From Acanthamoeba lenticulata (Eukaryota > Discosea > Longamoebia > Acanthamoebidae): 28,014 nt of DNA. The position numbers and the translations under genes are program-made. The notes under the pieces were generated by a model. It did no database searches, was not told the origin of the DNA, and worked only from the letters and a program-made list of their open reading frames with translations. Numbering within the stretch: the first letter of the stretch is position 1; every line of letters begins with the position of its first letter. The stretch spans positions 1-28,014 of the forward strand of contig NAVB01001830.1 in the NCBI GenBank assembly GCA_002179805.1, written 5' to 3'. Shown piece after piece: positions 1 through 9,376 of this stretch.

Positions 1-816
1 CCGGGGGGCATGGCGCCGTTGATGGCGCCGCAGCAGTATTGCCCGCCGCCGGACGGCGCGGCGTTCAGCGTGCGGTCGCGGTCGACGCCGATCCTGCCGT
101 CGGCCTCGTTCGCGAGCGCGTCGCTGGGCGGGGCGGGCGGGCCCGGGATGAGCCCGCTGCGGCCAGCGGCGTCGATCCGGCCGCTCAAGGTGCTGCTGGT
201 GGAGGACAACAAGTCGACGCTGCTCATCATGTCGCGCCTCCTTCAGCAGCGTCTGGGCTACCAGGTCCTCGTGGCCTCCACGGTCAAGGACGCCGTCGAC
301 GTGGCCGAGCGCGAGGAGGGCAAGTTTGACCTGGTCATCAGCGACATCGGCCTGCCCGACGGCACGGGCCTGCAGCTCATGAAGGTCCTCCGCGAGCGCT
401 ACCGGCTCAAGGGCATCGCCCTCTCGGGCTACGGCATGGAGGAGGACGTCAAGCGCAGCCGCGCCGCCGGGTTCGAGGTTCACCTCACCAAGCCGGTCAA
501 CTTCTCGTCCCTCACCGCCGCCATCCACCGCGTCATCCCGCCCTTCACGCCGCCCTCGTCGCCCACCGTCGGCTCGTCCGCGGCGGGCGCGGGCTTGCCG
601 TCCTCGTCCTCGTCGTCACCACCAGCGTCGCCGTCCTCGTCACCCCGACACAGCGGCGTGGTGGAGACGAAACTGCCGACGACGAAGAAAAAGAAGAAGG
701 TCGCGTCGCCACCAAGCAACAGCACAGCCGGAGCAACGACATCTTCTACGACGACCGCCACGGCCGCGCCACCACCAGTAGCCAACCACGACCACTCCTC
801 GCCACCACCCTCCTGA
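1..816 (+). CDS. Response-regulator receiver domain, C-terminal end of a two-component (probably hybrid kinase) protein; 5' partial
   Basis: The frame is open from base 1 to the TGA at 814-816, so the gene is probably cut by the left edge; an internal ATG lies at 10. After a low-complexity Pro/Ser/Ala stretch, a receiver (CheY-like) domain runs from about base 184 to 540. It has the acidic pair in LLVEDN, the phospho-acceptor Asp in VISDIGLPDG (codon 343-345), the Ser switch residue in ALSGYG and the Lys of LTKPVN. These are the full catalytic residues of a phosphorelay receiver. The tail is Ser/Pro/Thr-rich with a Lys-rich patch (TKKKKKV) and no output domain. In amoebae, receivers at the C-terminus usually end hybrid histidine kinases. 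No kinase domain is visible here, so that is inference. A stand-alone receiver starting at base 10 is possible but less likely. Confidence 0.85.
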   Translation, partial: PGGMAPLMAPQQYCPPPDGAAFSVRSRSTPILPSASFASASLGGAGGPGMSPLRPAASIRPLKVLLVEDNKSTLLIMSRLLQQRLGYQVLVASTVKDAVDVAEREEGKFDLVISDIGLPDGTGLQLMKVLRERYRLKGIALSGYGMEEDVKRSRAAGFEVHLTKPVNFSSLTAAIHRVIPPFTPPSSPTVGSSAAGAGLPSSSSSSPPASPSSSPRHSGVVETKLPTTKKKKKVASPPSNSTAGATTSSTTTATAAPPPVANHDHSSPPPS

Positions 817-1152
817 GGTCGATCGAGCCAAGGGGTGTTTTTGTTGTGCGCATCGACTCTGTCAATATTTCTCTGGACCAAACCACACAACATGTACATA
901 ACAACGAAAAGCATGTTCGACAATTTGCCTTTTTTCACGTTTATTTTATTTTTGTTTTTAAAAAGTTTCGAAACAAAATTCGAATTTTGGCCGGATGGGT
1001 GTGGCCCAATCAACGAGAGCGGAACTTGGGCGCCCAAACTTGCCATCTGGAGTAAGTTTTGGAGATTTTGGAGTACAGAAGCAGCGCTCTGCAGGAGGAA
1101 GAGGAGAAGAAGAAGGGTTCGAAAGAAGAGGTGCGCGTGAAGCAAACCCAGG
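817..1152. other. Intergenic region, AT-rich
   Basis: About 336 bases between the receiver stop and the next ATG. It contains a T-rich patch around 925-965 and a purine-rich run just before 1140. Short ORFs here (for example 835-1140) lack codon bias and recognisable content. I see no RNA gene or repeat. Confidence 0.5.
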
Positions 1153-1674
1153 ATGTCGATGGAGAAGTACGACCTGACCAAGGTTGGAGAGATCTTCGCC
1201 GCCTGGAGCGCTGAGCCAGCCTTGGCCCTCGTCAGCTCCGAGGCCCCCCTGCAGGGCTCGCTGCCTGTCTTCTACACGTACAACGAGATCGTCTACCGTT
1301 CGTCGGTCAGCACGCAGGAGGTGCCGCCCATTCCAGGCACCTTGCTGGGCGTTCGGTGGTACTGCGTCAAGCTTGTGAACGACAACTTCTTCTATCGCGA
1401 GGAGAACAAGCCCTGCTCGGGCATCTTCATGCCGCGAGATGTCTTGTCGTCGTACGAGTACAGCTGCCAGTTGGCCTGCATGCTGGCCTACGCGAAACGA
1501 TTTCTCAAGGACGACCAGGTACAAGTAGACGTCAGCTTCAACGGCTACACAAAGCGCATGGAGGCTTCCTTTTTGGCCAGGCGCGGCGTTGGGCTATGCG
1601 TTACGTTCAAGCACGGTCCACCTCTCCAAGACTTTGAGCCTGGAAGTGGCTGGGGCCGCACCTCTTCCTACTGA
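1153..1674 (+). CDS. Hypothetical protein, 173 residues, intronless
   Basis: An ATG at 1153, with a second in-frame ATG two codons later, opens a frame ending TGA... the stop is TGA at 1672-1674. GC-rich third positions match neighbouring genes, which supports real coding. The protein has a mixed hydrophobic/polar composition, five Cys residues spread over the middle and C-terminal half (for example WYCVKL, KPCSGIF, YSCQLACM), no signal peptide and no transmembrane segment. The sequence suggests a compact globular domain. I do not recognise a family or catalytic motif and assign no function. It lies about 120 bases upstream of the ankyrin-type gene on the same strand. An extra 5' exon cannot be excluded. 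Confidence 0.7.
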   Translation: MSMEKYDLTKVGEIFAAWSAEPALALVSSEAPLQGSLPVFYTYNEIVYRSSVSTQEVPPIPGTLLGVRWYCVKLVNDNFFYREENKPCSGIFMPRDVLSSYEYSCQLACMLAYAKRFLKDDQVQVDVSFNGYTKRMEASFLARRGVGLCVTFKHGPPLQDFEPGSGWGRTSSY

Positions 1675-1795
1675 CCTTCAGCCATCGATAATTCTTGCAA
1701 GACGTCCCAAATGGAGAACCAAAAAAAAAAGATATTTCAGTACTTTTCTGCTTTAATACTTCTCCTCTCTTCACTTCTTCGCCTTTGCTCTTGTC

Positions 1796-2548
1796 ATGGC
1801 CTCTTCTGCTCGAACGGAGACTGTAGACCAAGGCACGGAAGCTCATGTTTCACCGATGGGTAACCTCATGGTGGAGCTCGTTAGCTTCACCTTCCAGTTC
1901 GTGCACCCCTTGAGCCTGCCGGCATGTCGTGCTGTCTGCCGCTCATGGGGTCAAGCGCTCCATCGCCTTCTTCTCGAGCAACCGCACATAAAGCTGCTGC
2001 CGCGCAAGGCCATTGAACTCGCAGCCCCAGCCAGCGCTGTTTATGCGGCCCAAGTCGCGGGCAAGGGCTGGCTGTCCTTGCTCAAGTGGGCTCGTGCCAA
2101 CGGCTGTATGATAGGCAGCACCGAAGTGTGCGAGGCTGCCGCGAAGGGGGGCCACTTGGACGTGCTCCAGTGGGCACGCGCCAACGGCTTCCCGTGGTCG
2201 AGCTGGACCATCAACTACGCGGCCAAAGGAGGTCACCTGGCTGTGCTCCAGTGGGCACACGCCAACGGCTGCCCGTGGAGTGAACTGGCCCCCGCTAACG
2301 CGGCCTTGGGCGGCCATCTGGAGGTGCTCCAGTGGTTGCGCGCCAGCGGCTGCCCGTGGGACCAGTGGACCTGCGTGTGGGCCGTTGATGCGGCCAAGCA
2401 CGGCCGTCCGGATGTGCTACAGTGGCTACGTGCCAACAATGGCCCGTTCCCCGCGTGGTTGCGTCAAACAACAAACGACGATGAAGACGACGAAGACGAC
2501 GAAGAAGCAGAAGAAGAGGAAGACGAACCACATCCATCAGCCTGTTGA
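1796..2548 (+). CDS. F-box-like / ankyrin-repeat protein of the amoeba-giant-virus type (250 residues)
   Basis: Residues about 22-65 resemble a divergent F-box (LMVELVSFTFQF...ACRAVCRSWGQALHRLL). From about residue 88 there are five helical repeats of about 27 residues. Their core is GGHLxVLQWARANGCPW, a degenerate ankyrin type typical of Acanthamoeba and of viruses infecting it. The C-terminus is an extremely acidic run (Asp/Glu, residues about 226-243) followed by PHPSAC. F-box/ankyrin proteins usually act as substrate adaptors in SCF ubiquitin ligases: the F-box would bind Skp1 and the repeats the target. That role is inferred from the family. The gene is intronless, starts at an ATG after a pyrimidine-rich leader, and is single-copy in this window. 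The F-box assignment is weaker than the repeat assignment. Confidence 0.85.
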   Translation: MASSARTETVDQGTEAHVSPMGNLMVELVSFTFQFVHPLSLPACRAVCRSWGQALHRLLLEQPHIKLLPRKAIELAAPASAVYAAQVAGKGWLSLLKWARANGCMIGSTEVCEAAAKGGHLDVLQWARANGFPWSSWTINYAAKGGHLAVLQWAHANGCPWSELAPANAALGGHLEVLQWLRASGCPWDQWTCVWAVDAAKHGRPDVLQWLRANNGPFPAWLRQTTNDDEDDEDDEEAEEEEDEPHPSAC

Positions 2549-3020
2549 CGTTTGAATACATAAAAACGAGAATGTTAGTGGACAGCAAGAGGTCCTACTT
2601 TTCGAGTTGTCCCTTTGTGAAGTGGTGCACCGTCGTGGCGTGGTAATGGTGGATTGATTGGCAGCGGTATCCTCCGTAGGAGGAAGTTGCCGCTCCAGTC
2701 ACTTTGCTGTCTCTTGATGAGGACCAAATTCCCAACTAAGGCGCCCTGGTTTGTGATGTGTGACCTGCAGCTCTTGCGTCGCATTTAATACGGCCTTGTG
2801 GCTTGTTGCTGTTGATCATTGAGTGCTCGTGGCGACTGTTCATTGGTGGAAAACTCCTGCTGTATTCCAACTGGCCAGTTTTTCATTAACTGGGGTGCAT
2901 TGACTCATGGCACAGGCGTTCTTTCATTTGAACTTCGAACGCACACAAGCCCAGTCGCTGCCACTTCACTCAGCCTTTGGTTCATAGGAAGAAAGAGAGA
3001 GAAAGAGATACAAGACAGCG
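2549..3020. other. Intergenic region upstream of the first surface-protein gene
   Basis: 472 bases with no credible ORF or RNA gene. A small palindrome (TCCTCC-gta-GGAGGA) lies near 2669-2684. The 3' part holds sequence shared with the region upstream of the second surface-protein gene (separate entry). Confidence 0.5.
2861..2989 (+). promoter_or_regulatory. Upstream block shared with the paralogous gene at 6545 (candidate promoter / 5' UTR)
   Basis: Two short blocks recur in the same order before both surface-protein ATGs. The first is TATTCCAACTGGC (2862 onward; again near 6445). The second is TTCATTTGAACTT, then CACACAAGCC and CTTTGGTTCATAG (2923-2988; again 6479-6525). The distance between blocks differs (about 60 against 33 bases), while the second block lies just upstream of each ATG. 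Conservation across the paralogues suggests a retained core promoter or leader, or simply recent duplication. Confidence 0.5.
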
Positions 3021-6000
3021 ATGACCAACTACCAAGCGCCGCTGTTTCTCTTGATGGCCGTCGCGTTGGTTTTCTTGGCCGGAACGGCAAATGCCGCCGT
3101 GCCTGTGTGCGGCCAATTGGCCAGCAACATGCGGACCAGCGGCGTGGTCACCACTTGGAACAATCAGTTCCTGGCGCAGCGGTTCGAGGTCACCTACGCC
3201 GTCATGCTTTCCAACGTCTCCATCAAGATCTTTAGTACGCCTTCCCCAATTTTTAGCTTAACTTTACCCAAACTAACTCCCAGTGACAACAAACAGACAC
3301 GTCGTTTGTGCCGACAGCGAACATCTTTACCGATAGCAACACCAAACCGGGAGCGCCGTTGCCCGGAGGCCAGCTCATCGTGCCAAGCTTCGTCGGCGGG
3401 GGCCCAGATCGAGAGACGACCTTCACGGTCAACAAGACCGCCACAAGCTCCAGCGGCCTCTACCTGGGCAAGGGCTTCTACCACCTCGTCGTGGGCGCAC
3501 CCAATGGCAGCGTTCTGAGCATGTTCTACATCCAGGGCATCCCCTCGCCCAACACGTCGATGCCGATCGCCATCTACGACTTGTCTGTCAAGGTCAACCC
3601 CAACCAAGCGTGGGCTAATTACATAGGCACTAGTGTCACTGGCCAGTTCCGGTTCAGCGCCTCGGGGTGCGACCTCACGGGCATTCCGTCGATCACGCCC
3701 TCCCCAAGCCCAACGCCTTCGCGATCTCCTTCCCGCTCGGCCACCCCGTCCCCTTCACGATCGGCTTCCCCGTCGCCTTCGAATTCAGCCACGGCGTCCC
3801 CCTCAACCTCGCTCACGCCTTCTCCTTCGACCTCGCCCACCCGGTCGCCTTCAATGTCGTCCTCGCCGTCACCTTCGCGATCGCCCACGCCATCTCCTTC
3901 CCCGTCATTTAGCCCGTCGCAATCGCCCACCCCGTCGCCTTCAAGGTCGTCCACGCCGTCCCCTTCGCCATCGCCCTCGCCGTCGATCTCCCTTTCATCG
4001 ACGCCGTCGCCTTCACGAACGCCCACACCTTCCCCTTCGTTGAGCTCTTCACCATCGCCCACGCCGTCACCTTCGCTTTCGTCCACGCCGTCGCCATCGC
4101 TTTCGCCATCTTCCACGACGTCGCCGTCACCGTCGTCCACGAGCTCCCCTTCTGCGTCGTCCACGCCTTCGCCTTCACAATCGCCCACTCCGTCCTCTTC
4201 GCAATCCCCCACCCGTTCTCCTTCTCCTTCTCCTTCTTCTGCCACACCGGGGTGCGGCGTGTTGGCCACCAACATGCAGACCTTCGCCTCCAGCATCACT
4301 TGGAACAATCAGTTCCTGGCGCAGCGGTTCGAGGTCACCTACGCCGTCATGCTCTCCGCCGTCTCCGTCAAGATCATAGGTAACCCCCCCCCCGCTTTCT
4401 CTTTGTTCCATTGCAACTTCTCCTGTGTCGTCAACAAACTGACGCACACCACTGATGTGTTGATGCTTGGCCACAACAGATGCGACGTTTGTGCCGACAG
4501 CGAACATCTATACCGATAGCAACACCAAACCGGGCGCGCCGTTGCCCGGAGGCGAGCTCATTGTGCCAAGCTTCGTCGGCGGGGCGCCGGATCGCGAGAC
4601 GACCTTCGCGGTCAACAAGACCGCCACAAGCTCGAGCGGTCTCTACCTGGGCAAGGGCTTCTACCATTTAGTCATTGGCGCGCCCACTGGCAGCGCCCCG
4701 AGCATGTACTACATCCAGGGCATCCCCTCACCCAACACGTCGATGCCGATCGCCATCTACGACTTGTCTGTCAAGGTCAACCCCAACCAAGCGTGGGTCA
4801 ATTACGTGGGCACGCCTCAGACTGGCCAGTTCCGGTTCAGCGCCTCGGGGTGCGACCTCGCGGGCATTCCGTCGATCACGCCCTCACCAAGCCCGTCGCC
4901 GTTCACGGTTCCACCGCAATCGTCCGCGCCATTGCCCTCCCTCACGCCATCGGCCACTCCATCAGCCACGACCTCGGCCACGCCATCGGCGACGCCGTCG
5001 TCATCACAATCGCTTACGCCGTCGCCTTCACCTTCGTCCACGCCGTCGCCGACTGCTTCACCATCGGTTTCGATGAGCCCCTCACCATCGCCTACGTCGT
5101 CTCCTTCGACATCACCTACGCCATCGGTTTCGTTGAGTCCTTCGCCATCGCTTTCGCTGACCCCCTCACCATCGCCTACGTCGTCTCCTTCGTCGTCATC
5201 TACGCCATCGCCCTCAGTGTCGTCCACCCCGTCCTCTTCCTCATCGCCATCGTCCAGTCCGTCTTCTTCGCTCTCGCCCACGCCCTCTTCTTCGCAATCG
5301 CCCACGTCGTCGCCCTCACCCTCGCTTTCGGTGAGCCCTTCGCCATCTTTCACGTCGTCTCCTTCGACTTCACCTACGCCATCGCCCTCACCTTCGTCTA
5401 CGCCCTCCTCTTCGCCCACAAATTCGCCTTCGCCATCATCCACGTCGTCGCCATCGCTTTCGGTGAGCCCTTCGCCTTCTTTCACGTCCTCTCCTTCGAC
5501 TTCACCGACGCCATCAGTTTCGTTGAGCCCTTCGCCATCTCTTTCGATGAGTCCTTCACCATCGCCCACACCTTCGCCTTCCAACTCGCCAACGCCTTCG
5601 CCTTCAATGTCGTTCACGCCTTCTCCGTCACCATCATCAAGTTCATCGCCTTCGCTGTCGCCCACGTCGACCTCTTCGCCGTCGTTCACATCTTCTCCCT
5701 CGCAATCTCTCTCGCCGTCGCCTTCACCGTCGTCGTCTTGGTCGCCTTCGCCATCGCTTTCGTCGTCACCCTCCCCATCAGGTTCACCTACGCCATCACC
5801 TTCACTGTCGGCCACGCCGTCTTCTTCGCAATCCTCTTCACCTTCTCCTTCACCATCGGCTTTGCCTTCTCCTTCAACGTCAGTCTCACCGTCCTCTTCG
5901 CCCTCGCTTTCATCGAGTCCTTCGCCATCTTCCACGTCCTCTCCTTCGACATCAACAACGCCTTCCCCTTCGCCGTCGTCCACCGCATCGCTTTCCCCAT

Positions 6001-6293
6001 CGGCCACGCCTTCTTCGTCATCATCGCCTACGATTACAGCCATGGCTGTTGCCTCGGTCGTGCGTTCACCGTCAGCATCGCCTTCATCAAGCCCATTGAT
6101 CTCAGCCTCACCAACGCACACTCCTCCGGCTCGGCCTTCAGCCTCGGCTCTTGGCCAAGGTTCAGCTGCGTCACCAACGGCTTCTCCTTCGTCTACGACG
6201 GGTGCAGCGTCAGCCTCCATCCTTGGCGAACACGACGCTCGAATGGTCATGACAATCGTGGTGGTCATCATCACAATCTGGACATTCCTCTGA
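3021..6293 (+). CDS. Secreted/anchored surface protein with two Cys-bounded modules and two Ser/Pro-rich stalks (1036 residues)
   Basis: Exons: 3021-3234, 3297-4379, 4480-6293; both introns are phase 1. Residues 1-25 form a clear signal peptide ending TANA. Module 1 (about 26-203) and module 2 (about 388-565) are homologous. Each opens with a CG motif ([16 protein letters not shown]), contains [15 protein letters not shown], then TDSNTKPG and [15 protein letters not shown], and closes with FSASGCDL; the two Cys probably pair. Potential N-glycosylation sites (NVS, NKT, NTS) are visible. The fold pattern, with a 'DSNTKPG' turn, resembles the bacterial choice-of-anchor R beta-sandwich; that is an inference from memory of the family. 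Stalks of SPSPS/TPSPS repeats follow each module (about 204-387 and 566-985). The C-terminus ends in a hydrophobic tail ([16 protein letters not shown]) without a cytoplasmic segment, which fits a GPI signal or a single membrane anchor. A cell-surface adhesin- or mucin-like role is likely; the ligand is unknown. Confidence 0.85.
3690..4242 (+). repeat. Ser/Pro-rich stalk 1 (low-complexity coding repeat)
   Basis: Imperfect TCGCCNTCNCCTTC-type repeats encode SPSPS, TPSPS and SSTPS units between module 1 and module 2. They probably form an extended O-glycosylated spacer. The repeats also create long open frames on other frames and strands that are not genes. Confidence 0.8.
4880..6110 (+). repeat. 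Ser/Pro-rich stalk 2 (low-complexity coding repeat, about 400 residues)
   Basis: The same Ser/Pro/Thr repeat class as stalk 1, but more than twice as long. It includes blocks that recur nearly intact, such as [20 protein letters not shown], which appears twice. This suggests growth by unequal exchange or slippage, and length may vary between strains. Confidence 0.8.
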
Positions 6294-6544
6294 TCTATAT
6301 TCGGGCAGGTATCGGTTGGGCTTGCCGTCAAGTTCAATTCTGTAACAATGATTGGGATTTTTCAAACATCACAAATAGAAAAATAACCTTTCAGGCTTTT
6401 GTAACAAGATTTGATAAGAAAGGAAAAAACTGGCATTTAATGCTCTATTCCAACTGGCTGAAAACCAGAAGATTGCAATTCATTTGAACTTGGCACACAC
6501 AAGCCACTCAGTCTTTGGTTCATAGAGAGAGCACACAAACCGTG
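6294..6544. promoter_or_regulatory. Intergenic region with the second copy of the shared upstream block
   Basis: 251 bases between the two surface genes. The 5' half is AT-rich. The 3' half (about 6443-6526) repeats the TATTCCAACTGGC and TTCATTTGAACTT...CTTTGGTTCATAG blocks seen before the first gene. It ends 18 bases before the preferred ATG at 6545. Confidence 0.5.
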
Positions 6545-7526
6545 ATGTACTCCGGCGTTGAAAGGCACGCTGCCCCGCTGGTTCTCTTGCTGGCCGTAGC
6601 GTTTTTCTTGGGTGGTACGGCATATGCCGCCGAGCCTGTGTGCGGCGAGTTGGCCAGCAACACGCAGATCAGCGCCCCCGAGTACAATTGGCTGGGTCAG
6701 TTCCTGGCGCAGCGGTTCGAGGTCACCTACGCCGTCATGCTCTCCAACGTCTCCATCAAGTTCGACGGTTAGAAAAAACCCCTTTCTCTTCTTCCATTCG
6801 TTCCATTCCCTGTGTCGTCAAAAACTGACGCACACCACCGATATGTTGTTGCATGGCGCAGATAAGGATGTGCCGACCGCGATCATTTATACCGATGACA
6901 ACACCAAACCGGGCCAGCCCTTGCCCGGAGGCGAGCTCATCGCGCCAAGCTTCGTCGGTGGGGGCCCAAATGGCGAGACGACTTTCGCGGTCAACAAGAC
7001 CGCCACAAGCTCCAGCGGTCTCTACCTGGGCAAGGGCTTCTACCACCTCGTCATCATCGCACCCAACACCGTGCACCTGTATAAAATCGATTACAGCGCC
7101 ACACCCAACACGTCGATGCCGATCGCCATCTACGGCTTTTCTTCCGGGTCCGACCTCACCGATTCATGGGCCTACTTCCGTAATGAGCAGTTAAGGTTCA
7201 GCGCCTCTGGATGCGACCTCACGGGTATTCCGTCGAACACACCCTCACCAAGCCCATCGCCTTCGTCGTCACCCTCCCCATCAATTTCGATGAGCCCCAG
7301 CCCTTCTCCATCCCTCATGTCCTCTACGCCTTCCCCTTCCTTATCGCCTTCATCAAGCCCATCGGCCTCAGCCTCACCAACGCGCCCTCCTCCAGCTCGG
7401 CCTTCAGCCTCAGCTCCTGGCCAAGCCTCGCTTTCGGCGTCAGTTTCCATCCATGGCGAGCACCACGCTCCTATGATCATGACCATCGTGGTGGCCATCT
7501 TCATCACCATCTGGACCTTCATTTGA
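6545..7526 (+). CDS. Short paralogue of the surface protein: one module, short stalk, C-terminal anchor (295 residues)
   Basis: Exons: 6545-6767 and 6862-7526, phase-1 intron, joined in frame to 295 codons. The ATG at 6545 gives a typical signal peptide ending in TAYA; an in-frame ATG at 6515 would add ten polar residues ahead of it and is less likely. One module follows with the same landmarks as its neighbour: [51 protein letters not shown] and FSASGCDL. A short Ser/Pro stalk of about 60 residues leads to a hydrophobic tail (MIMTIVVAIFITIWTFI), very close to the tail of the longer protein. It lacks the second module and long stalk, so it is a minimal version of the family. It is convergent with the TMEM245-type gene, 113 bases away. 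Confidence 0.85.
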
Positions 7527-7639
7527 TCTTACCCTTGGTTCAGCTGCGTTGTATCCACAATCAATACCATAATTGGAGAAAAATAGCGATGTTTTGGAAT
7601 GTGTTTATTTTAAGCCAATGGGAGGTGATGTTTAAACTT

Positions 7640-9319
7640 TTATGGGTTGAGGCGTTTGTTGAGAATTTTGTACAGGAAGAGCAACACACAAAGCACTGTG
7701 GGCCCAATGATGACGCCCTCCAGCCCAAGAAAGTAAAGGCCGCCCACCACGGCCAGGCCCGTAATATAGTAGTGGCCTGTCTTGATCTGCCCCGCGCCCA
7801 CACGTGAGTTGGTGAGCCTCCGTTCTTGAGAGATAGAGAGAGAGAGAGTGATGTGCTCATGGACGCACCTCAGAGTAGATCTTGGGGTCGATGTACCACG
7901 ATGCCGCCATGTGGAGGCAGAACAAGACAACCGCGTGGACGGGCTTTCCCACCAGCCACAGCTCCAGGCACGCTGGCAGGCTCACCCAATATGGTCCTGG
8001 TGTGGATTTATTTGTTATTTATTGTTATTTATAATATTAGTTTGTTTTGAAAAAACACTCCAAAAATATTGAAAAAGAAAAATCAAACAATAGCATATTT
8101 TGTTAAAATGAAAATGGAAAAGGAGAGCTCGGTGTACCGATGACGGGGAAGATGACAAAGAGGAGCGTGAGAAAGGTCGATATGTACACGATGCGGACGC
8201 CCAGGATGGTGAGCGTGAGCCACGTCCACAGGGCGTGGAAGACGGAGATCTTGACCAGCGAGAGGAAGACCTCGTTGATGGCCTGCGTGATGGCCTCCTG
8301 TACCATCTGCCGCGTCCCGCCGTCCTGCGGGAAGATGAAGAGGAACCACTTGAAGGGCATGTAGCTCCCGCGCTCGTCGGTCTCGGCCACGAGCAGATAG
8401 AAGAGGGCCGTGAAGAACAGGATCACGGACACCATCAGGTTGAACACGCCCTGGCTCATTGACCTGCCCGCCCGCCCATCCGCCCTCAGTCCACGTGTGT
8501 GTGTGTGTGTGTGTAGCGCGCGTGTGCGGCGCGCGTGTGCTATGGAGGAGAGAACACGCGCACGAACCAGAGAGTACGGATGATCCAGCCAACGAGGAGG
8601 GAGACATTGAACTTGAGGTAGACCCACACGACGGAGAGGATCGACGCGTTGGCCTTGAAGAAGTTGACGAAGCCCTCGTGCCCAAACAGCGCCCGGATGT
8701 CGAGCTTCAGTGTCTGCCCGTCGTCCTCGTCGTTGTTGTCATTCTCGGTCTTTTGGTCAACGTCACTGGTCACATCGTCGTTGTCGACACGCCAGAGGCC
8801 CGACAAAAACTTCACGTGCCACGACGTCGTCGCGTTGCCGGCCGCGAACTCGACGGCGCTGCCGTTGTTGTCGGTGCCGTCCGTGCCGTCGCGCACGCTG
8901 AGACTCACTGCGGTGCCGTTGACAGCAGAGGCGACGACGATCGACTCGTTTGCGGCGGCGGTGACGGCGTTGGTGGTGTTGTTGGCCACATGAGGATGCT
9001 GTGCGCGGAGGCGGTCGGAGGGCCAATACTCGTTGAAGGTCTCCTCGATCACGTTGAGCGGGATGTCGTACCCCGTGCTCTCTTTGATCTTTATCACCGT
9101 CATCACCCGTGTCAGTCCCCCGCACGACACACACACACACATTCGCGCGCACGGACCTTGCGCTCGGCCCAGGCACGAGCCACCTCGGGGCACTGCTGGA
9201 TGTACTTGAGGATGACGTCGGCCAGCTCGTCCGACTTGAGGTCTCGCAGCTGCTGCGTTAGCATGTGCTTCCCTGTGTGGCGCGTGCGGTAGGCATGTGC
9301 GGTGAGTCACAAGAAAAAA

Positions 9320-9376
<57 letters not shown>

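Noticed and set aside
480..1181. Minus-strand ORF across the receiver 3' end and the intergenic region
   Set aside because: Poly-Leu/Phe and low-complexity content arising from antisense of Ser/Asp/Lys-rich coding; no domain.
3619..4308. Minus-strand 229-residue acidic ORF
   Set aside because: Antisense shadow of stalk 1.
4817..6337. Minus-strand 506-residue Asp/Glu/Gly-rich ORF, and a plus-strand 564-residue Phe/Val/Ala/Ile-rich ORF (4793-6487)
   Set aside because: Both are frame shadows of the Ser/Pro stalk repeats; the spliced Ser/Pro frame has the signal peptide, modules and anchor.
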